64,000 nucleotides of DNA from Gemmatimonadota bacterium (GCA_016704465.1 JADJAD010000010.1:62001-126000), one strand, 5' to 3'; positions 54,101 to 64,000 are shown, numbered from the stretch's first letter. Notes: generated from the letters alone by a model not told the origin. Translations and numbers: made by a program.

Positions 54101-54886
54101 ATGGCACAGGTAGGGCAGAAATCGGAGATGCCGTTCCTCGATCACCTCGAGGAACTGCGCTGGCGCATCCTGCGAGGTCTGGTGGCGCTCGTCGTCGGCG
54201 TGATCGTCGCGTTCTCCCTGCTGCTGAAGTATGACGTCATCCTGATCCTCGAGCGGCCGATCCTGCCGTTCCTGAACGGCAACCAGCTCGTCTACACGCA
54301 CCCAGCGGATCCCTTCAGGATCACGATGAGCATGGCGTTCGCCTTTGGCGCGATCTTCGCCTCGCCGGTGCTGGTCTGGCAGGTCTGGGGGTTTCTCTCG
54401 CCGGCGCTGTACAAGCACGAGAAGAAGGTGGTGATCCCGGTGCTGGTCTTCGGGGCCATCCTCTTCCTCGCGGGGGTGTCGCTGGCGTTTTTCGGGATCA
54501 TCCCGATCACGCTCAAGATGTTCTACAGCATCCAGACCAACTCGCTGACGCCGATGATCACGGCGGGGTCGTACTTCGACTTCGTCGTGTCGCTGTCGCT
54601 CGTGCTCGGGGCGGTCTTCGAGCTGCCGATCGCGGTCCTGGCGCTCACGGCCCTCGGGATCGTCACCCCGCAGTTCCTCAGCCGATACCGGCGCCACGCG
54701 ACGGTGATCTGCCTGGTCGCCTCGGCGTTCATCACCCCAGGGCAGGATCCGCTGTCGCTGCTGGCGATCGCGATCCCGCTTTACATGCTGTACGAACTGA
54801 GCGTGGTGTGCTCGTTCGTCGTCTACCGTCGCAAGCAACGGAAGGACGAGGCCCGGCTGGCCGAGGAGTCGGGAGCCGTCGCGTGA
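54101..54886 (+). CDS. tatC: Sec-independent protein translocase TatC
   Basis: 261 residues with six membrane helices. Conserved MPFLDHLEELRWRIL at the N-terminus recognises the twin-arginine signal; WGFLSPALYKHEKK and the late PGQDPLSLLAIAIPLYMLYELS are diagnostic. tatA is not adjacent. The 3' end overlaps lptD by GTGA. Confidence 0.95.
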   Translation: MAQVGQKSEMPFLDHLEELRWRILRGLVALVVGVIVAFSLLLKYDVILILERPILPFLNGNQLVYTHPADPFRITMSMAFAFGAIFASPVLVWQVWGFLSPALYKHEKKVVIPVLVFGAILFLAGVSLAFFGIIPITLKMFYSIQTNSLTPMITAGSYFDFVVSLSLVLGAVFELPIAVLALTALGIVTPQFLSRYRRHATVICLVASAFITPGQDPLSLLAIAIPLYMLYELSVVCSFVVYRRKQRKDEARLAEESGAVA

Positions 54887-57800
54887 CACGGCCGGTGGAA
54901 TGCCGCAGGTCGCGACCATCGGGTGCTCGGGCCGCTGCATGCGTGGTGGGATTGCTCGCGCTGGCGCAACTCGCGTTCACGCAGTCGGCGGAGGCGCAGC
55001 GGCCACGTCCGGTGCGCACGGGGACGGAGCGCGCGGACTCCATAGCGCGCGCACGCCAGACCTCCGACACCCTGCGCCCCAGGACCGCGGCCGATTCGGC
55101 GCGCGTGCGCGAGTCGATCGGGCGCGGCGCGCTCGACTCGGCGTCCGCCCGGCTGGAGGTGCAGTGGGCCACCCCCGACTCGGCGATGGCTGCGCTGCTC
55201 TCCCGCCCCGGCTACAGCGTGACGCGGTATCAGGGGGATGCGGTCGTGTTCAAGGCGCAGGAGCACACCATGAACCTGGTCGGCAAGCGCGCCGCCGTGC
55301 AGCGCGACTCGGCCACGCTGGTGGGCGATACCATCCAGTTCAACGACTCCACCAACATCGTCATTGCGCGTGGGGACACGCTCCTGTTGCGCGACCCGTC
55401 GCAGGGACAGGACGACATCATCGCGCTGGGCAGCATCCGGTACGACGTGAACAACCGGCGCGGGGTGGTGCGAAACGTGACCACGGCCGTGGAGAGCGGC
55501 CAGCGCTGGATCGTGCATGGCAAAGTCGCCGCGTTCAAGGGTGACTCGACCGACAACGGACAGGCGGCGTTCTACGCGAAGGACGGCTGGCTCACCAGCT
55601 GCGAGGAGTTGGAGCCGCACTACCATTTTGCGGCCCGCGAACTGAAGCTGGTCTCCAGGAACGTGATGGTGGCGCGGCCGGCGGTGCTGTACATCGCCGA
55701 CATCCCGGTCATGTGGCTCCCCTTCGTGTTCCAGGACATGCGGGCGGGGCGGCGCAGCGGGATCATCCCCCCGCGCGTCGGCTTCAACCAGATCTTCAGG
55801 CAGAGCCCGTTCCTGCGCCGCACGATCGAGGACATCGGCTACTACGTCGCGCTCAACGACTACATGGACGCCCAGCTCTCCATGGACTGGCGCAGCGATG
55901 CCCGCTCCACGGCCTTCGACCCGGGCTACCTCAAGTTCACGGGGCAGATGAACTACCGCTGGCGCGACCGCTTCATCTCCGGCTCGCTGGCGTCGTCGTA
56001 TCACTACCTGCGCAACGGCCAGTCCAACACCCAGTACTCGCTCAACCACCAGCAGGAGTTCTCGCAGCGCACGCGATTGAACGCCTCGTTCAACTATGTG
56101 ACCAACACCACGATCCAGCGCAACATCAGCTTCAACCCGCAGCAGTCGCTGCAGACGATCCGCTCGTCGCTCAACTACTCGACGGGGCGCGGGCCGATCT
56201 CGCTCAACATTGGTGGGACGCAGACGCAGTACCCGGGTCGCGGGCAGCTCGATCGCGACTTCCCGAGCCTGGGGATCACCAGCAAGCCGATCCGCGTGGG
56301 GGAGAACTTCACCTGGACACCGGGGCTCAACATCACCAACTCGCAGTCCTTCGACATCGACCAGGTGGGGGACTTCGGCTTCCGGTACGTGCGCGATCCT
56401 GTCACCAACGTGCTCGATAGCGTGAGCGTGCGCCGCAACACCCGCCGGTCGTCGATCAGCTTCGAGACGCCGATCCAGCTCTACGGCTTCAACTGGCGCA
56501 ACTCGATCCGCATCTCCGACGTCCTCAACGACTTCCCGCAGCGCCGCACGATCTACACCGACGTGCGCGACACCAGCTCGAAGGTCGAGCGCGTCTTTGC
56601 CCGCGACTTCGTCACCGGACTGGATTGGGACACCGGCTTCAACCTGCCGAGCTTCTTCCAAGGGTCGTGGAACCTCACCCCGTCCGTGAGCTTCCAGAAG
56701 GTGGATGGACGTTCGCCACTCGTGGTGCGCACGGAGCGCACGGGGGGCAAGTTCGTGTCGCAGTCGATGCGCCCGAGCTACGGCGTCTCCCTGACCCCCA
56801 AGTTCTACGGATTCTTCCCGGGCGCGGGACCGGTGGAACGGATCCGCCACTCGATCGAGCCGCAGATCGTCTTCGCCTACACGCCGACCGGCACCGTCTC
56901 GGACGAGTTCCTCGCCGCCAACGGCGACATTGCGCAGGGCTACCTGGGCAACAACGAGCAGAACACCATCTCGTTAGGCTTCTCGACGGTCTTCGAGGCC
57001 AAGATGCGCCAGCGCGACTCGGACGTGGCGTCCGACTCGGCCGCCGCCGCCGACTCGGCCGGGGCCGGCCCTGCCGGGTCGGACCTGCTGGTCAGTTGGG
57101 CGGCATACGCGGCGGGGGCGGGGGACTGGCGGGTGGCGGCGCAGAAGGGACGGACCAGTCGCGCAAGATCAAGCTGCTCTCGCTCAGCTTCACCACGTTG
57201 AGCTACGACTTCGTGCGCGCGCGGAAATCGAGCGGCGGGACCGGGCTCAACAACCGGACGTTCGATTACACGGCGCGGTCGGACCTGCTCCCGGGCTTCG
57301 ACTTCGGGGTGAACTATTCGCTCTTCCTCGGCGACCCGGTCTCCGACACCGCCCAGTTCAAGCCGTATCGGGAAGGAATGCGTGGCACGCTGGCCCTCGA
57401 CGCCAATTCGCCGCTGGTGCGCGGCATGGCGCGGCTCCTGGGGATCCGCATGCTCGACGCGGCGGAGCGCAGTGCACGCGAACGGCAGGCTGCCGGTGCT
57501 GCGGGCGCCGATGGCATCCGGCAGGAACGTGGATCGGGAGCAGGCAGCATGATCGCCAACCGCCCCATCCAGGGGAGCGTGAACAGCTCCCGCTTGCAGG
57601 TGCCGTCGGGCCAGGGGTGGAAGGTGAACCTGTCCTACTCCTCGACTCGTCAGCGTCCGCCGGTCGGCAGCAATGTGCAATCGCTCGACCCGACCATCGT
57701 CTGCGAGCAGTTCCGCCTGATCAATCCGCTGAGTTACGACACCTGCGTGCGGCAGCAGCAGACCTCGGGCTCGGTCAACAATCCGTACGAGAACACGACG

Positions 57801-58109
57801 CGCGGCGGTACGATCTTCGTGACGCCGCCGCAGTCGAGCGTGCAGGGGAGCATGTCGTTTCACGTGACCGAGAAGTGGGCCGCGCAGTGGCAGACGAGCT
57901 ACGACATCCAGCGCTCGGAGTTCGCCTCGCACGTGGTCAGCCTGCAACGCGAGATGCACGACTGGGATGCGATTTTCGCGTTCTCCCGCTCGCCAAACGG
58001 CAACTTCTCGTTCAACTTCTTCATCGCGCTCAAGGCGCAGCCGGATCTCAAGTTCAACTACGACCGGCCGCAGTTCCCCCGCGGCTACACGGGGAACCGG
58101 TCGTTCTAG
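54883..58109 (+). CDS. lptD: LPS-assembly protein LptD, frameshifted near 57114-57124
   Basis: Outer-membrane barrel that inserts lipopolysaccharide with LptE. Signal peptide to SAEA (38 residues), a periplasmic OstA jellyroll (about 85-265, with FKAQEHTMNLVGKRA and later AFYAKDGWLTSCEE), then a long beta-barrel of alternating strands to the C-terminal phenylalanine (TGNRSF). The first frame turns to nonsense after two GGGGG runs and the barrel resumes in another frame; one missing G explains it. Restored length about 1075, longer than E. coli LptD (784). GTG start overlaps tatC. Confidence 0.85.
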
Positions 58110-58185
58110 TCGTTCGAGCGCGTGGCCCGGCGGCGGGGAGCGACGGCGCCGAATCCGTTCCTCTCCCCGGTGCGAGAACCCGCGA

Positions 58186-59781
58186 ATGACGCAACTCCCT
58201 GTCGTGCTCGACGGCTCGTCGCTGCGAGTGTCCGATGTCGTGGCCGTCGCCCGGAACGGGGCGCGGGTGACGCTGGCGAGTGAGGCGACGCAACGACTGA
58301 CACGGGTGCGGGCGATCGTCGACGGCATCGTGGCGCGCAACGAGGTCGTGTACGGGGTGACCACCGGCTTCGGCAAGCTCTCGGATGTCGCCATCCCGCC
58401 GGGACGGCTCGCCGAACTGCAGGTCAACCTCATTCGCTCCCACTCGGTGGGCGTTGGCCCCCGATTGAGCGACACGGAGGTGCGCGCCATCATGCTGCTG
58501 CGGGCCAACGTGCTCGCGCGCGGCTGCTCCGGGATTCGCGCCTCGGTGGTCGAATTGCTGCTCGCCATGCTGAACGCGGGGATCACGCCCCCCATTCCGG
58601 AACAGGGCAGCGTCGGCGCCAGTGGCGACCTGGCGCCGTTGTCGCACCTGGCGCTGGGGCTCATCGGCGAGGGGACGCTGCTCCAGGGCGGTGTCGAGCG
58701 ACCAGCGGGCGATGTCCTGCGCGAGGCCGGGCTGCAGGCGATCACGCTGCAGCCGAAGGAAGGGCTGGCGCTGGTGAACGGGACGCAGGCACACACCGCG
58801 CTCGCGGCGCTGGCGCTGCACGATGCGCGCGTGCTGTGGCGCGCGGCCCATGTGATCGGGGCGGCGACGCTCGAGGCACTGTTAGGCACCCCCGTCGCCT
58901 TCGACCGGCGGATTCACGAGGTGCGCGGCCAGGTGGGGCAGGTGCGGTCGGCGGCGCTGATGCGCGAGCTGCTGGACGAGAGCGCGATCCGCGAGTCGCA
59001 CCGCACGGATGATCCGCGCGTGCAGGACGCCTACGCGCTGCGCTGCATCCCGCAGGTGCACGGGCCGGTGCTCGACGCCCTCGACTTCGTGGACGGGGTG
59101 ATCTCACGCGAACTCAACGCCGCCACCGACAACCCGCTCGTCTTCGAGGACGGCGCGATGCTCAGCGGCGGCAACTTTCACGGCCTGTCGGTGGGCATGG
59201 CCTGTGACTTTCTCGCCATCGCCCTCACCACCCTCGCAACCATTTCCGAGCGCCGCATCGACCGCCTCGTGCATCCCGACCTCAACCAGGGGTTGCCGCC
59301 GTTCCTGACGCGCGATGCCGGCGTGAACTCGGGCTTCATGATGGCGCAGGTCACGGCGGCTGCGGTCGCGTCGGAGTGCAAGGTGCTATCGCACCCCGCG
59401 ACCGTGGACACCATTCCCACCGATGGCGGAAAGGAGGACGTCGTGCCCATGGCGATGGGGGCCGCCGTCAAGCTGCGGCGCATCGTGCACAACGTGCGCG
59501 CGGTGCTCGCGGTCGAGTTGCTGTGCGCCATGCAGGGGATCGATTTCCGACGGCCGCTGCGCTCGAGCGCGCCCGTTGAACGGGCGCACGAGGCGCTCCG
59601 AGCGGTCGTGCCCATGCTCGGTCGCGACCGGGTCCTGGCCCCGGACATCGCGGCCGCCGCAGCGCTGATTGCCGGAGGAGCACTCGACGATGCCGTTCCC
59701 GAGGCCTACCGCGAGGCACGGCGGCAGGCGGCAACCGACGCTGGATCACAGGCCGCACACCCGGAGGGCCCCGTATCATGA
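58186..59781 (+). CDS. hutH: Histidine ammonia-lyase
   Basis: First step of histidine degradation: histidine to urocanate plus ammonia. The MIO cofactor forms from Ala145-Ser146-Gly147 in GSVGASGDLAPLSH. YGVTTGFGKLSD, SGGNFHG and QEGxE-region equivalents are present. 531 residues, normal. Its stop overlaps the hutU start by four bases. Confidence 0.95.
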   Translation: MTQLPVVLDGSSLRVSDVVAVARNGARVTLASEATQRLTRVRAIVDGIVARNEVVYGVTTGFGKLSDVAIPPGRLAELQVNLIRSHSVGVGPRLSDTEVRAIMLLRANVLARGCSGIRASVVELLLAMLNAGITPPIPEQGSVGASGDLAPLSHLALGLIGEGTLLQGGVERPAGDVLREAGLQAITLQPKEGLALVNGTQAHTALAALALHDARVLWRAAHVIGAATLEALLGTPVAFDRRIHEVRGQVGQVRSAALMRELLDESAIRESHRTDDPRVQDAYALRCIPQVHGPVLDALDFVDGVISRELNAATDNPLVFEDGAMLSGGNFHGLSVGMACDFLAIALTTLATISERRIDRLVHPDLNQGLPPFLTRDAGVNSGFMMAQVTAAAVASECKVLSHPATVDTIPTDGGKEDVVPMAMGAAVKLRRIVHNVRAVLAVELLCAMQGIDFRRPLRSSAPVERAHEALRAVVPMLGRDRVLAPDIAAAAALIAGGALDDAVPEAYREARRQAATDAGSQAAHPEGPVS

Positions 59782-61460
59782 CCACGCTCCACACGCCGAC
59801 AGCGGGGCCCCGCGAGGTGCGCGCGCCTCGCGGCGCGCAGCTCTCGTGCAAGGGATGGCAGCAGGAGGCGGCGCTGCGCATGCTGATGAACAACCTCGAT
59901 CCCGACGTGGCCGAACGACCGGACGACCTGGTCGTGTACGGCGGGACAGGACGGGCAGCGCGCAGTTGGGAGGCCTTCGACGCCATCGTTGCTGCCCTGC
60001 GTGCACTCGAGGACGACGAGACGCTGCTGGTGCAGAGCGGCAAGCCGGTCGCCGTCTTTCGCACGCAGCCGCAGGCGCCGCGCGTCCTCATCGCCAACAG
60101 CAACCTGGTCGGGCGATGGGCGACCTGGGACGTCTTCCGCGAGCTGGAACGCCAGGGACTGATCATGTACGGGCAGATGACCGCCGGGTCGTGGATCTAC
60201 ATCGGGTCGCAGGGGATCGTGCAGGGGACGTACGAGACGTTCGGCGCCGTGGCCCGCCAGCACTTCGGCGGGTCGCTCGCCGGTCGGTTCGTGCTGACGG
60301 CAGGGTTGGGAGGAATGGGGGGCGCACAACCGCTGGCGGCGACGATGTGTGGCGCAGCAATCCTCGGCGTCGAGGTGGACGAGTCGCGCATCGACAAGCG
60401 CCTGGCGACAGGCTACTGCGACCGCAAGACCTCGTCGCTGGACGAGGCGCTGGCGTGGATCCACGCGGCGACAACCGCCGGGCAGCCGCTCTCGGTGGGG
60501 CTCGTCGGCAACGCGGCCGACGTGCTGCCCGAACTCGTCAGGCGCGACGTGCGGCCCGACGTGGTCACCGACCAGACCTCGGCGCACGACATGCTCAACG
60601 GCTACGTCCCGGCCGGCATGTCGCTCGCCGACGCGGCCGCGCTGCGCGCCGCCGACCCGGCCGCCTACGTGCGGCAGTCCACCGCCTCGGCCGTCGTGCA
60701 CGTGCAGGCGATGCTCGACCTCATGGCGCGCGGCGCCGTCACGTTCGACTACGGCAACAACCTGCGCACGGTGGCGCTGGACGCCGGGCTCGCCCGTGCC
60801 TTCGACTTTCCCGGCTTTGTGCCGGCCTACGTGCGACCGCTATTCTGCGAGGGGAAGGGGCCGTTCCGCTGGGTCGCGCTCTCGGGCGACCCGGCCGACA
60901 TTCACCGCACCGACGACCTGGTGTTGCAGCTCTTTCCCGAGGATGAGCACCTGCGGCGCTGGATCACGCTGGCACGGGAGAAGATTCACTTCCAGGGGCT
61001 GCCGGCGCGCATCTGCTGGTTAGGGCAAGGGCAGCGCGCCCGCTTCGGCGTCGCCCTCAACGACCTCGTGGCCTCGGGCGAGCTGTCGGCGCCGATCGCG
61101 ATCGGCCGCGATCACCTCGACACGGGGAGCGTGGCGTCGCCGTTTCGCGAGACCGAGGCGATGCGGGACGGGAGCGACGCGATCGCCGACTGGGCGATCC
61201 TGAATGCGCTGCTCAACGTGGCCAGCGGCGCCTCATGGGTCTCCTTTCACCACGGCGGCGGCGTCGGGATCGGCAATTCACTCCACGCCGGCCAGGTCAT
61301 CGTCGCCGACGGAACGCCCGAGATGCGCCGCCGCCTCGAGCGCGTGCTCACCAACGACCCCGGCATCGGCGTGGCCCGACACGCCGACGCCGGCTATCCG
61401 ACCGCCGTGGCCACCGCCCGACGCGAGGGAATCGACCTCCCCATGCTGCCCAACGGTTAG
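59778..61460 (+). CDS. hutU: Urocanate hydratase (urocanase)
   Basis: Second step: urocanate to imidazolonepropionate with a tightly bound NAD. 560 residues. Visible are GGMGGAQPLAATM (NAD site), DQTSAHD, GNNLR, and the family signature FQGLPARICWLG containing the active-site Cys413. One TTA codon in GTTAGGG within this signature. Coupled to hutH. Confidence 0.95.
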   Translation: MTTLHTPTAGPREVRAPRGAQLSCKGWQQEAALRMLMNNLDPDVAERPDDLVVYGGTGRAARSWEAFDAIVAALRALEDDETLLVQSGKPVAVFRTQPQAPRVLIANSNLVGRWATWDVFRELERQGLIMYGQMTAGSWIYIGSQGIVQGTYETFGAVARQHFGGSLAGRFVLTAGLGGMGGAQPLAATMCGAAILGVEVDESRIDKRLATGYCDRKTSSLDEALAWIHAATTAGQPLSVGLVGNAADVLPELVRRDVRPDVVTDQTSAHDMLNGYVPAGMSLADAAALRAADPAAYVRQSTASAVVHVQAMLDLMARGAVTFDYGNNLRTVALDAGLARAFDFPGFVPAYVRPLFCEGKGPFRWVALSGDPADIHRTDDLVLQLFPEDEHLRRWITLAREKIHFQGLPARICWLGQGQRARFGVALNDLVASGELSAPIAIGRDHLDTGSVASPFRETEAMRDGSDAIADWAILNALLNVASGASWVSFHHGGGVGIGNSLHAGQVIVADGTPEMRRRLERVLTNDPGIGVARHADAGYPTAVATARREGIDLPMLPNG

Positions 61461-61523
61461 CGTTCACCGAGCTGCGGAAAACGCAGCCCGCCAGCGCCGA
61501 ACGCGAGACGGCGAGCGTTCTGT

Positions 61524-61559
61524 CCTCCCGTCTCCCGTCCCCCGTCCCCCGTCCGTCCC
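61524..61559 (+). repeat. CCCCCGT-type heptamer array abutting a start codon
   Basis: Imperfect and perfect copies (CTCCCGT, CCCCCGT, CCCCCGT, then CCGTCCC) end directly at the ATG at 61560. As at wbpE, it fills the ribosome-binding-site position and no purine-rich site is visible. Confidence 0.8.
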
Positions 61560-62531
61560 ATGCTGAGCAGCAAGTACAAGCCCTACCACATCCCCCTCTT
61601 CCTCGCCAAGTACGCCTGGCTGGTCGCCCGTCGACGCCCGGTGCTGGTGCACTTCGAGGTCACGATGCGCTGCAACGCGCGGTGCGGCTTCTGCGACTAC
61701 TGGAAGACCCCGAGCGAGGCGCGTGACTCCGAGTTGAAGAGCTTCGCCGATGCGGCGCGCTTCTTCAATCCGATGCTGGTGACCTTCACGGGTGGCGAGC
61801 CGCTCCTGCGGCGCGACCTGGAGGAGCTGGTGGCGTCGGTGCGCGATGCCATTCGCCTGAATTACATCATGCTGATCACCCACGGGGGGATGCTGTCGGT
61901 GGAGCGGGCGCGCTCGCTGTGGAGCGCCGGCGTGGATCAGTTCAACATCTCGCTCGATTACCTCGACGGGCGACACGACGCCGCCCGTGGCATTCCGGGG
62001 CTCACCGACAAGATCTTCGCCGCAATCGAGGGAATGCGTGCCTCGGGCATGCATGGCATCCGCTTCAACACGGTCATCAAGAACGACAACCTGGACCAGC
62101 TCCTGCCGCTGGTGCACCGCGCCGAGGAACTCGGGGTCGGCGTGAACTTCTCGCTGTACACCGACTTCAAGAACGGCAACAAGGATTTCCTCCTGCAGGA
62201 CGGATTCGCCACCCAGGCGCAGGAGGCGATCGACGGGCTGCTCGCCTTCAAGCGACGCCGGCGCGGCGTCATCACCAACTCGGACTACTACCTCGAGCAG
62301 ATCCCGCGCTACTTGCGGGGCGAGATGCGCGAGCCGTGCCAGTCCGGGATTCGCACGATCCACGTCGATCCGACCGGGCACGTGAAGCGCTGTCCCGACT
62401 TCCCGACCGACTTTCACTGGTCGCAGTTCGCCGAGTACAAACCGATCGACTGCAACCGCTGCTACTACGCGTGCCGCGGCGAGGCGCAGGCGCCGCTTCG
62501 CCTCTCACGCGTCCAGGACGTTTTCGCCTGA
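61560..62531 (+). CDS. Radical SAM protein with SPASM-like C-terminal cysteines, inside the hut cluster
   Basis: 323 residues. The radical SAM cluster motif CNARCGFC (Cys38, Cys42, Cys45) and the SAM-binding GGEP (78-81) are intact, followed by a TIM-barrel. Five C-terminal cysteines (260, 278, 298, 301, 305, the last three as CNRCYYAC) could bind an auxiliary Fe-S cluster as in SPASM/Twitch enzymes. Substrate unknown; relatives act on peptides, lipids such as hopanoids, or cofactors. It lies between hutU and hutI, but a role in histidine breakdown is not established. A basic, hydrophobic N-terminus may sit at the membrane. Confidence 0.8.
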   Translation: MLSSKYKPYHIPLFLAKYAWLVARRRPVLVHFEVTMRCNARCGFCDYWKTPSEARDSELKSFADAARFFNPMLVTFTGGEPLLRRDLEELVASVRDAIRLNYIMLITHGGMLSVERARSLWSAGVDQFNISLDYLDGRHDAARGIPGLTDKIFAAIEGMRASGMHGIRFNTVIKNDNLDQLLPLVHRAEELGVGVNFSLYTDFKNGNKDFLLQDGFATQAQEAIDGLLAFKRRRRGVITNSDYYLEQIPRYLRGEMREPCQSGIRTIHVDPTGHVKRCPDFPTDFHWSQFAEYKPIDCNRCYYACRGEAQAPLRLSRVQDVFA

Positions 62532-62614
62532 CGGGTTGGAGGGCCGCTCCCCCTATCGACGACCGAATGGGGACCGCAGGTTGGGCCGATCCCCCACCCG
62601 CGCCGGAGCCGCCG

Positions 62615-63868
62615 ATGACCGCACGCCTGTTCGTCAACGCCTCGCAAGTCGTGACTTGCGCCGGGCCCGCTCGTGCCCGCCGCGGCGAGGAGCTGCGCGA
62701 CGCCAACGTCCTGACGCGCACCGCCGTGGCGGTCGAGGGCGAGCGCATCGCGCTCGTCGCTGGAGACGAGGAGGTGCGCCGGCGGTTCCCCGACGCCGAG
62801 CTGGTCGACTGCGCGCGCGGGATCCTCCTCCCCGGTCTCGTCGACTCCCACACCCACGCCATCTTCGGCCGGCCGCGGTTCGAGGAGCAGGAGATGCGGA
62901 GCGCGGGACTCGACTACATGGACATCGCCCGGCGCGGGGGGGGGATCCACGCCTCAGTGCGCGACCTGCGCGAGCGCACGGAAGACGACCTCGTCGCGCT
63001 CGCATTGCCGCGGCTGGAACGACTGGCGCGGTACGGGACGACCACGGTGGAGGTCAAGTCGGGCTACGGCCTGACGGTCGAGGATGAGCTCAAGAGCCTG
63101 CGCGCCATTCAGCGCCTCTCCGCGCTGCTGCCACTCCGGCTGGTCCCCACCTTTCTGGGCGCGCACGAAATTCCGCTCGAAGCCCGGGGGACCCCGGAAG
63201 GACGTGCCGATTACGTGCACTTGATCGTCAACGAGATGATCCCCCGTGTCGTCGAGGGTGGACTCGCGCGGTTCGCCGATGTGTTCTGCGAGCCGGGCGT
63301 GTTCACGATCGACGAATCGCGGACGGTGCTGGCTGCCGCCCGCGCGGCCGGGCTTCGCCTCAAGTTGCATGCGGATGAACTGCGTCCTTCCGGGGGCGCG
63401 GAGCTCGCCGCAGCGCTCGGGGCGACGTCGGCGGACCATCTGGCCGCCATCTCGGACGCGGGGATCCGGGCGCTGGCGTCATCGGAAACGGTGGCGACGC
63501 TGCTTCCCGGGACGATGCTTTTTCTGGGCAAGGAGCGCCACGCTCCGGCGCGGGCCTTGATCGATGGGGGAGCGGCCGTCGCGCTGGCGACGGACTTCAA
63601 TCCCGGTACGTCGCCAACTCCGAACTTTCCGCTCATCCTCGCACTTGCCGTGAGTCAGCTGCGCATGTCGGTCTCCGAGGCAGTGATTGCCGCAACCGTA
63701 AATGGTGCGGCCGCGCTCGACCTCGCCCATGAAACCGGACAGCTCGCGGCCGGTTTCTCAGCGGACATTGCCCTCTTCGACGTCGACGATGTGCGAGAGA
63801 TCCCGTACTGGTACGGCGACCGGCGCTGCCGAGCCACCTGGGTGCAGGGCCGGCCATGCGTCGGATGA
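62615..63868 (+). CDS. hutI: Imidazolonepropionase
   Basis: Third step: opens imidazolonepropionate to N-formimino-glutamate. 417-residue amidohydrolase with DSHTHAIFG (metal His pair), SGYGLTVEDELK, GAHEIP, KLHADEL (metal His) and ATDFNPGT (catalytic Asp). ATG 62615, 83 bases after the radical SAM gene. hutF/hutG for the next step would be expected outside the window. Confidence 0.95.
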   Translation: MTARLFVNASQVVTCAGPARARRGEELRDANVLTRTAVAVEGERIALVAGDEEVRRRFPDAELVDCARGILLPGLVDSHTHAIFGRPRFEEQEMRSAGLDYMDIARRGGGIHASVRDLRERTEDDLVALALPRLERLARYGTTTVEVKSGYGLTVEDELKSLRAIQRLSALLPLRLVPTFLGAHEIPLEARGTPEGRADYVHLIVNEMIPRVVEGGLARFADVFCEPGVFTIDESRTVLAAARAAGLRLKLHADELRPSGGAELAAALGATSADHLAAISDAGIRALASSETVATLLPGTMLFLGKERHAPARALIDGGAAVALATDFNPGTSPTPNFPLILALAVSQLRMSVSEAVIAATVNGAAALDLAHETGQLAAGFSADIALFDVDDVREIPYWYGDRRCRATWVQGRPCVG

Positions 63869-63944
63869 CGGCACGGCGCGGTCCGATCGGTCGTGAGCCT
63901 GCGGTGCGGACCGCGGCCGCTCGCTCGCGATGGGTGTCGCGCTG

Positions 63945-64000
63945 ATGGCGAACCCGAACCTCGCCAAGCTGAAGAAGAAGGCGGCCGACTTCGAACAGAA
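63945..64000 (+). CDS. Start of an unidentified gene (3' end outside window)
   Basis: Eighteen codons are visible, beginning MANPNLAKLKKKAADFEQ; an in-frame ATG at 63930 would add five residues. The Lys-rich helical start suits a cytoplasmic protein, possibly with TPR repeats, but this is too short to assign. Confidence 0.4.
   Translation, partial: MANPNLAKLKKKAADFEQ

Overview
The window is GC-rich bacterial chromosome with tightly packed genes, mostly on the + strand. Many genes overlap their neighbour by an ATGA or GTGA tetramer, and GTG starts are common. LptD, BamD, a complete Tol-Pal set and nucleotide-sugar genes show a diderm (Gram-negative-type) cell. Gene content, codon usage and the recurrent GTTAGG hexamer suggest a Gemmatimonadota-like organism; that placement is inference from style and not a database match.

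Layout. 1-5.3 kb: the end of a serine hydrolase on the - strand, small lipoproteins, and a CDP-alcohol phosphatidyltransferase next to an inositol-3-phosphate synthase (a likely inositol-phospholipid pair). 5.3-11.3 kb: a 2-oxoacid dehydrogenase E2, a PHP phosphoesterase, an SDR of the pteridine-reductase type, thioredoxin reductase, a metallo-beta-lactamase-fold hydrolase and a DUF4149-like membrane protein. 11.3-15.1 kb: a lipoprotein, aspartase, an IscR-like Rrf2 regulator, and a tRNA-Leu(CAG) on the - strand with its own promoter and terminator. 15.2-18.7 kb: smpB, a cell-wall amidase, pyrD and pyrF. 18.8-22.3 kb: the alpha ribosomal operon rpmJ-rpsM-rpsK-rpsD-rpoA-rplQ-rpmB, with a good promoter and a textbook terminator. 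22.3-33.3 kb: a surface-polysaccharide sugar region (gmd-like, wbpD, wbpB, wbpE, wbpA, ugd, uxs) with carB inside it. 33.6-41.6 kb: bamD, nadD, secA, radC and relA/spoT. 41.6-47.8 kb: a GT-C-like membrane protein (- strand), uvrB, tsaE, tsaB, rimI and ssb. 48.4-58.1 kb: a GalE-like epimerase, then tolQ-tolR-tolA-tolB-pal-cpoB, tatC and lptD. 58.2-63.9 kb: hutH-hutU-(radical SAM)-hutI, followed by the start of an unidentified gene.

How the genes fit together. WbpA, WbpB, WbpE and WbpD would convert UDP-GlcNAc to a UDP-2,3-diacetamido-glucuronate; Ugd and Uxs would convert UDP-glucose to UDP-xylose. These products would feed an envelope glycan. LptD, BamD, Tol-Pal and CpoB build and maintain the outer membrane, and SecA and TatC handle export. 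HutH, HutU and HutI carry out the first three steps of histidine degradation.

Sequence quality. Nine genes, several of them essential (carB, uvrB, lptD, tolB and others), each need a one- or two-base correction to give the full family protein. Several of the break points sit in G/C homopolymers or a CG repeat. I read this as indel error in an assembly and not as true gene loss, and each case is flagged. The most unusual non-gene signals are rare TTA leucine codons found almost only inside GTTAGG, and CCCCCGT heptamer arrays that directly abut two start codons.
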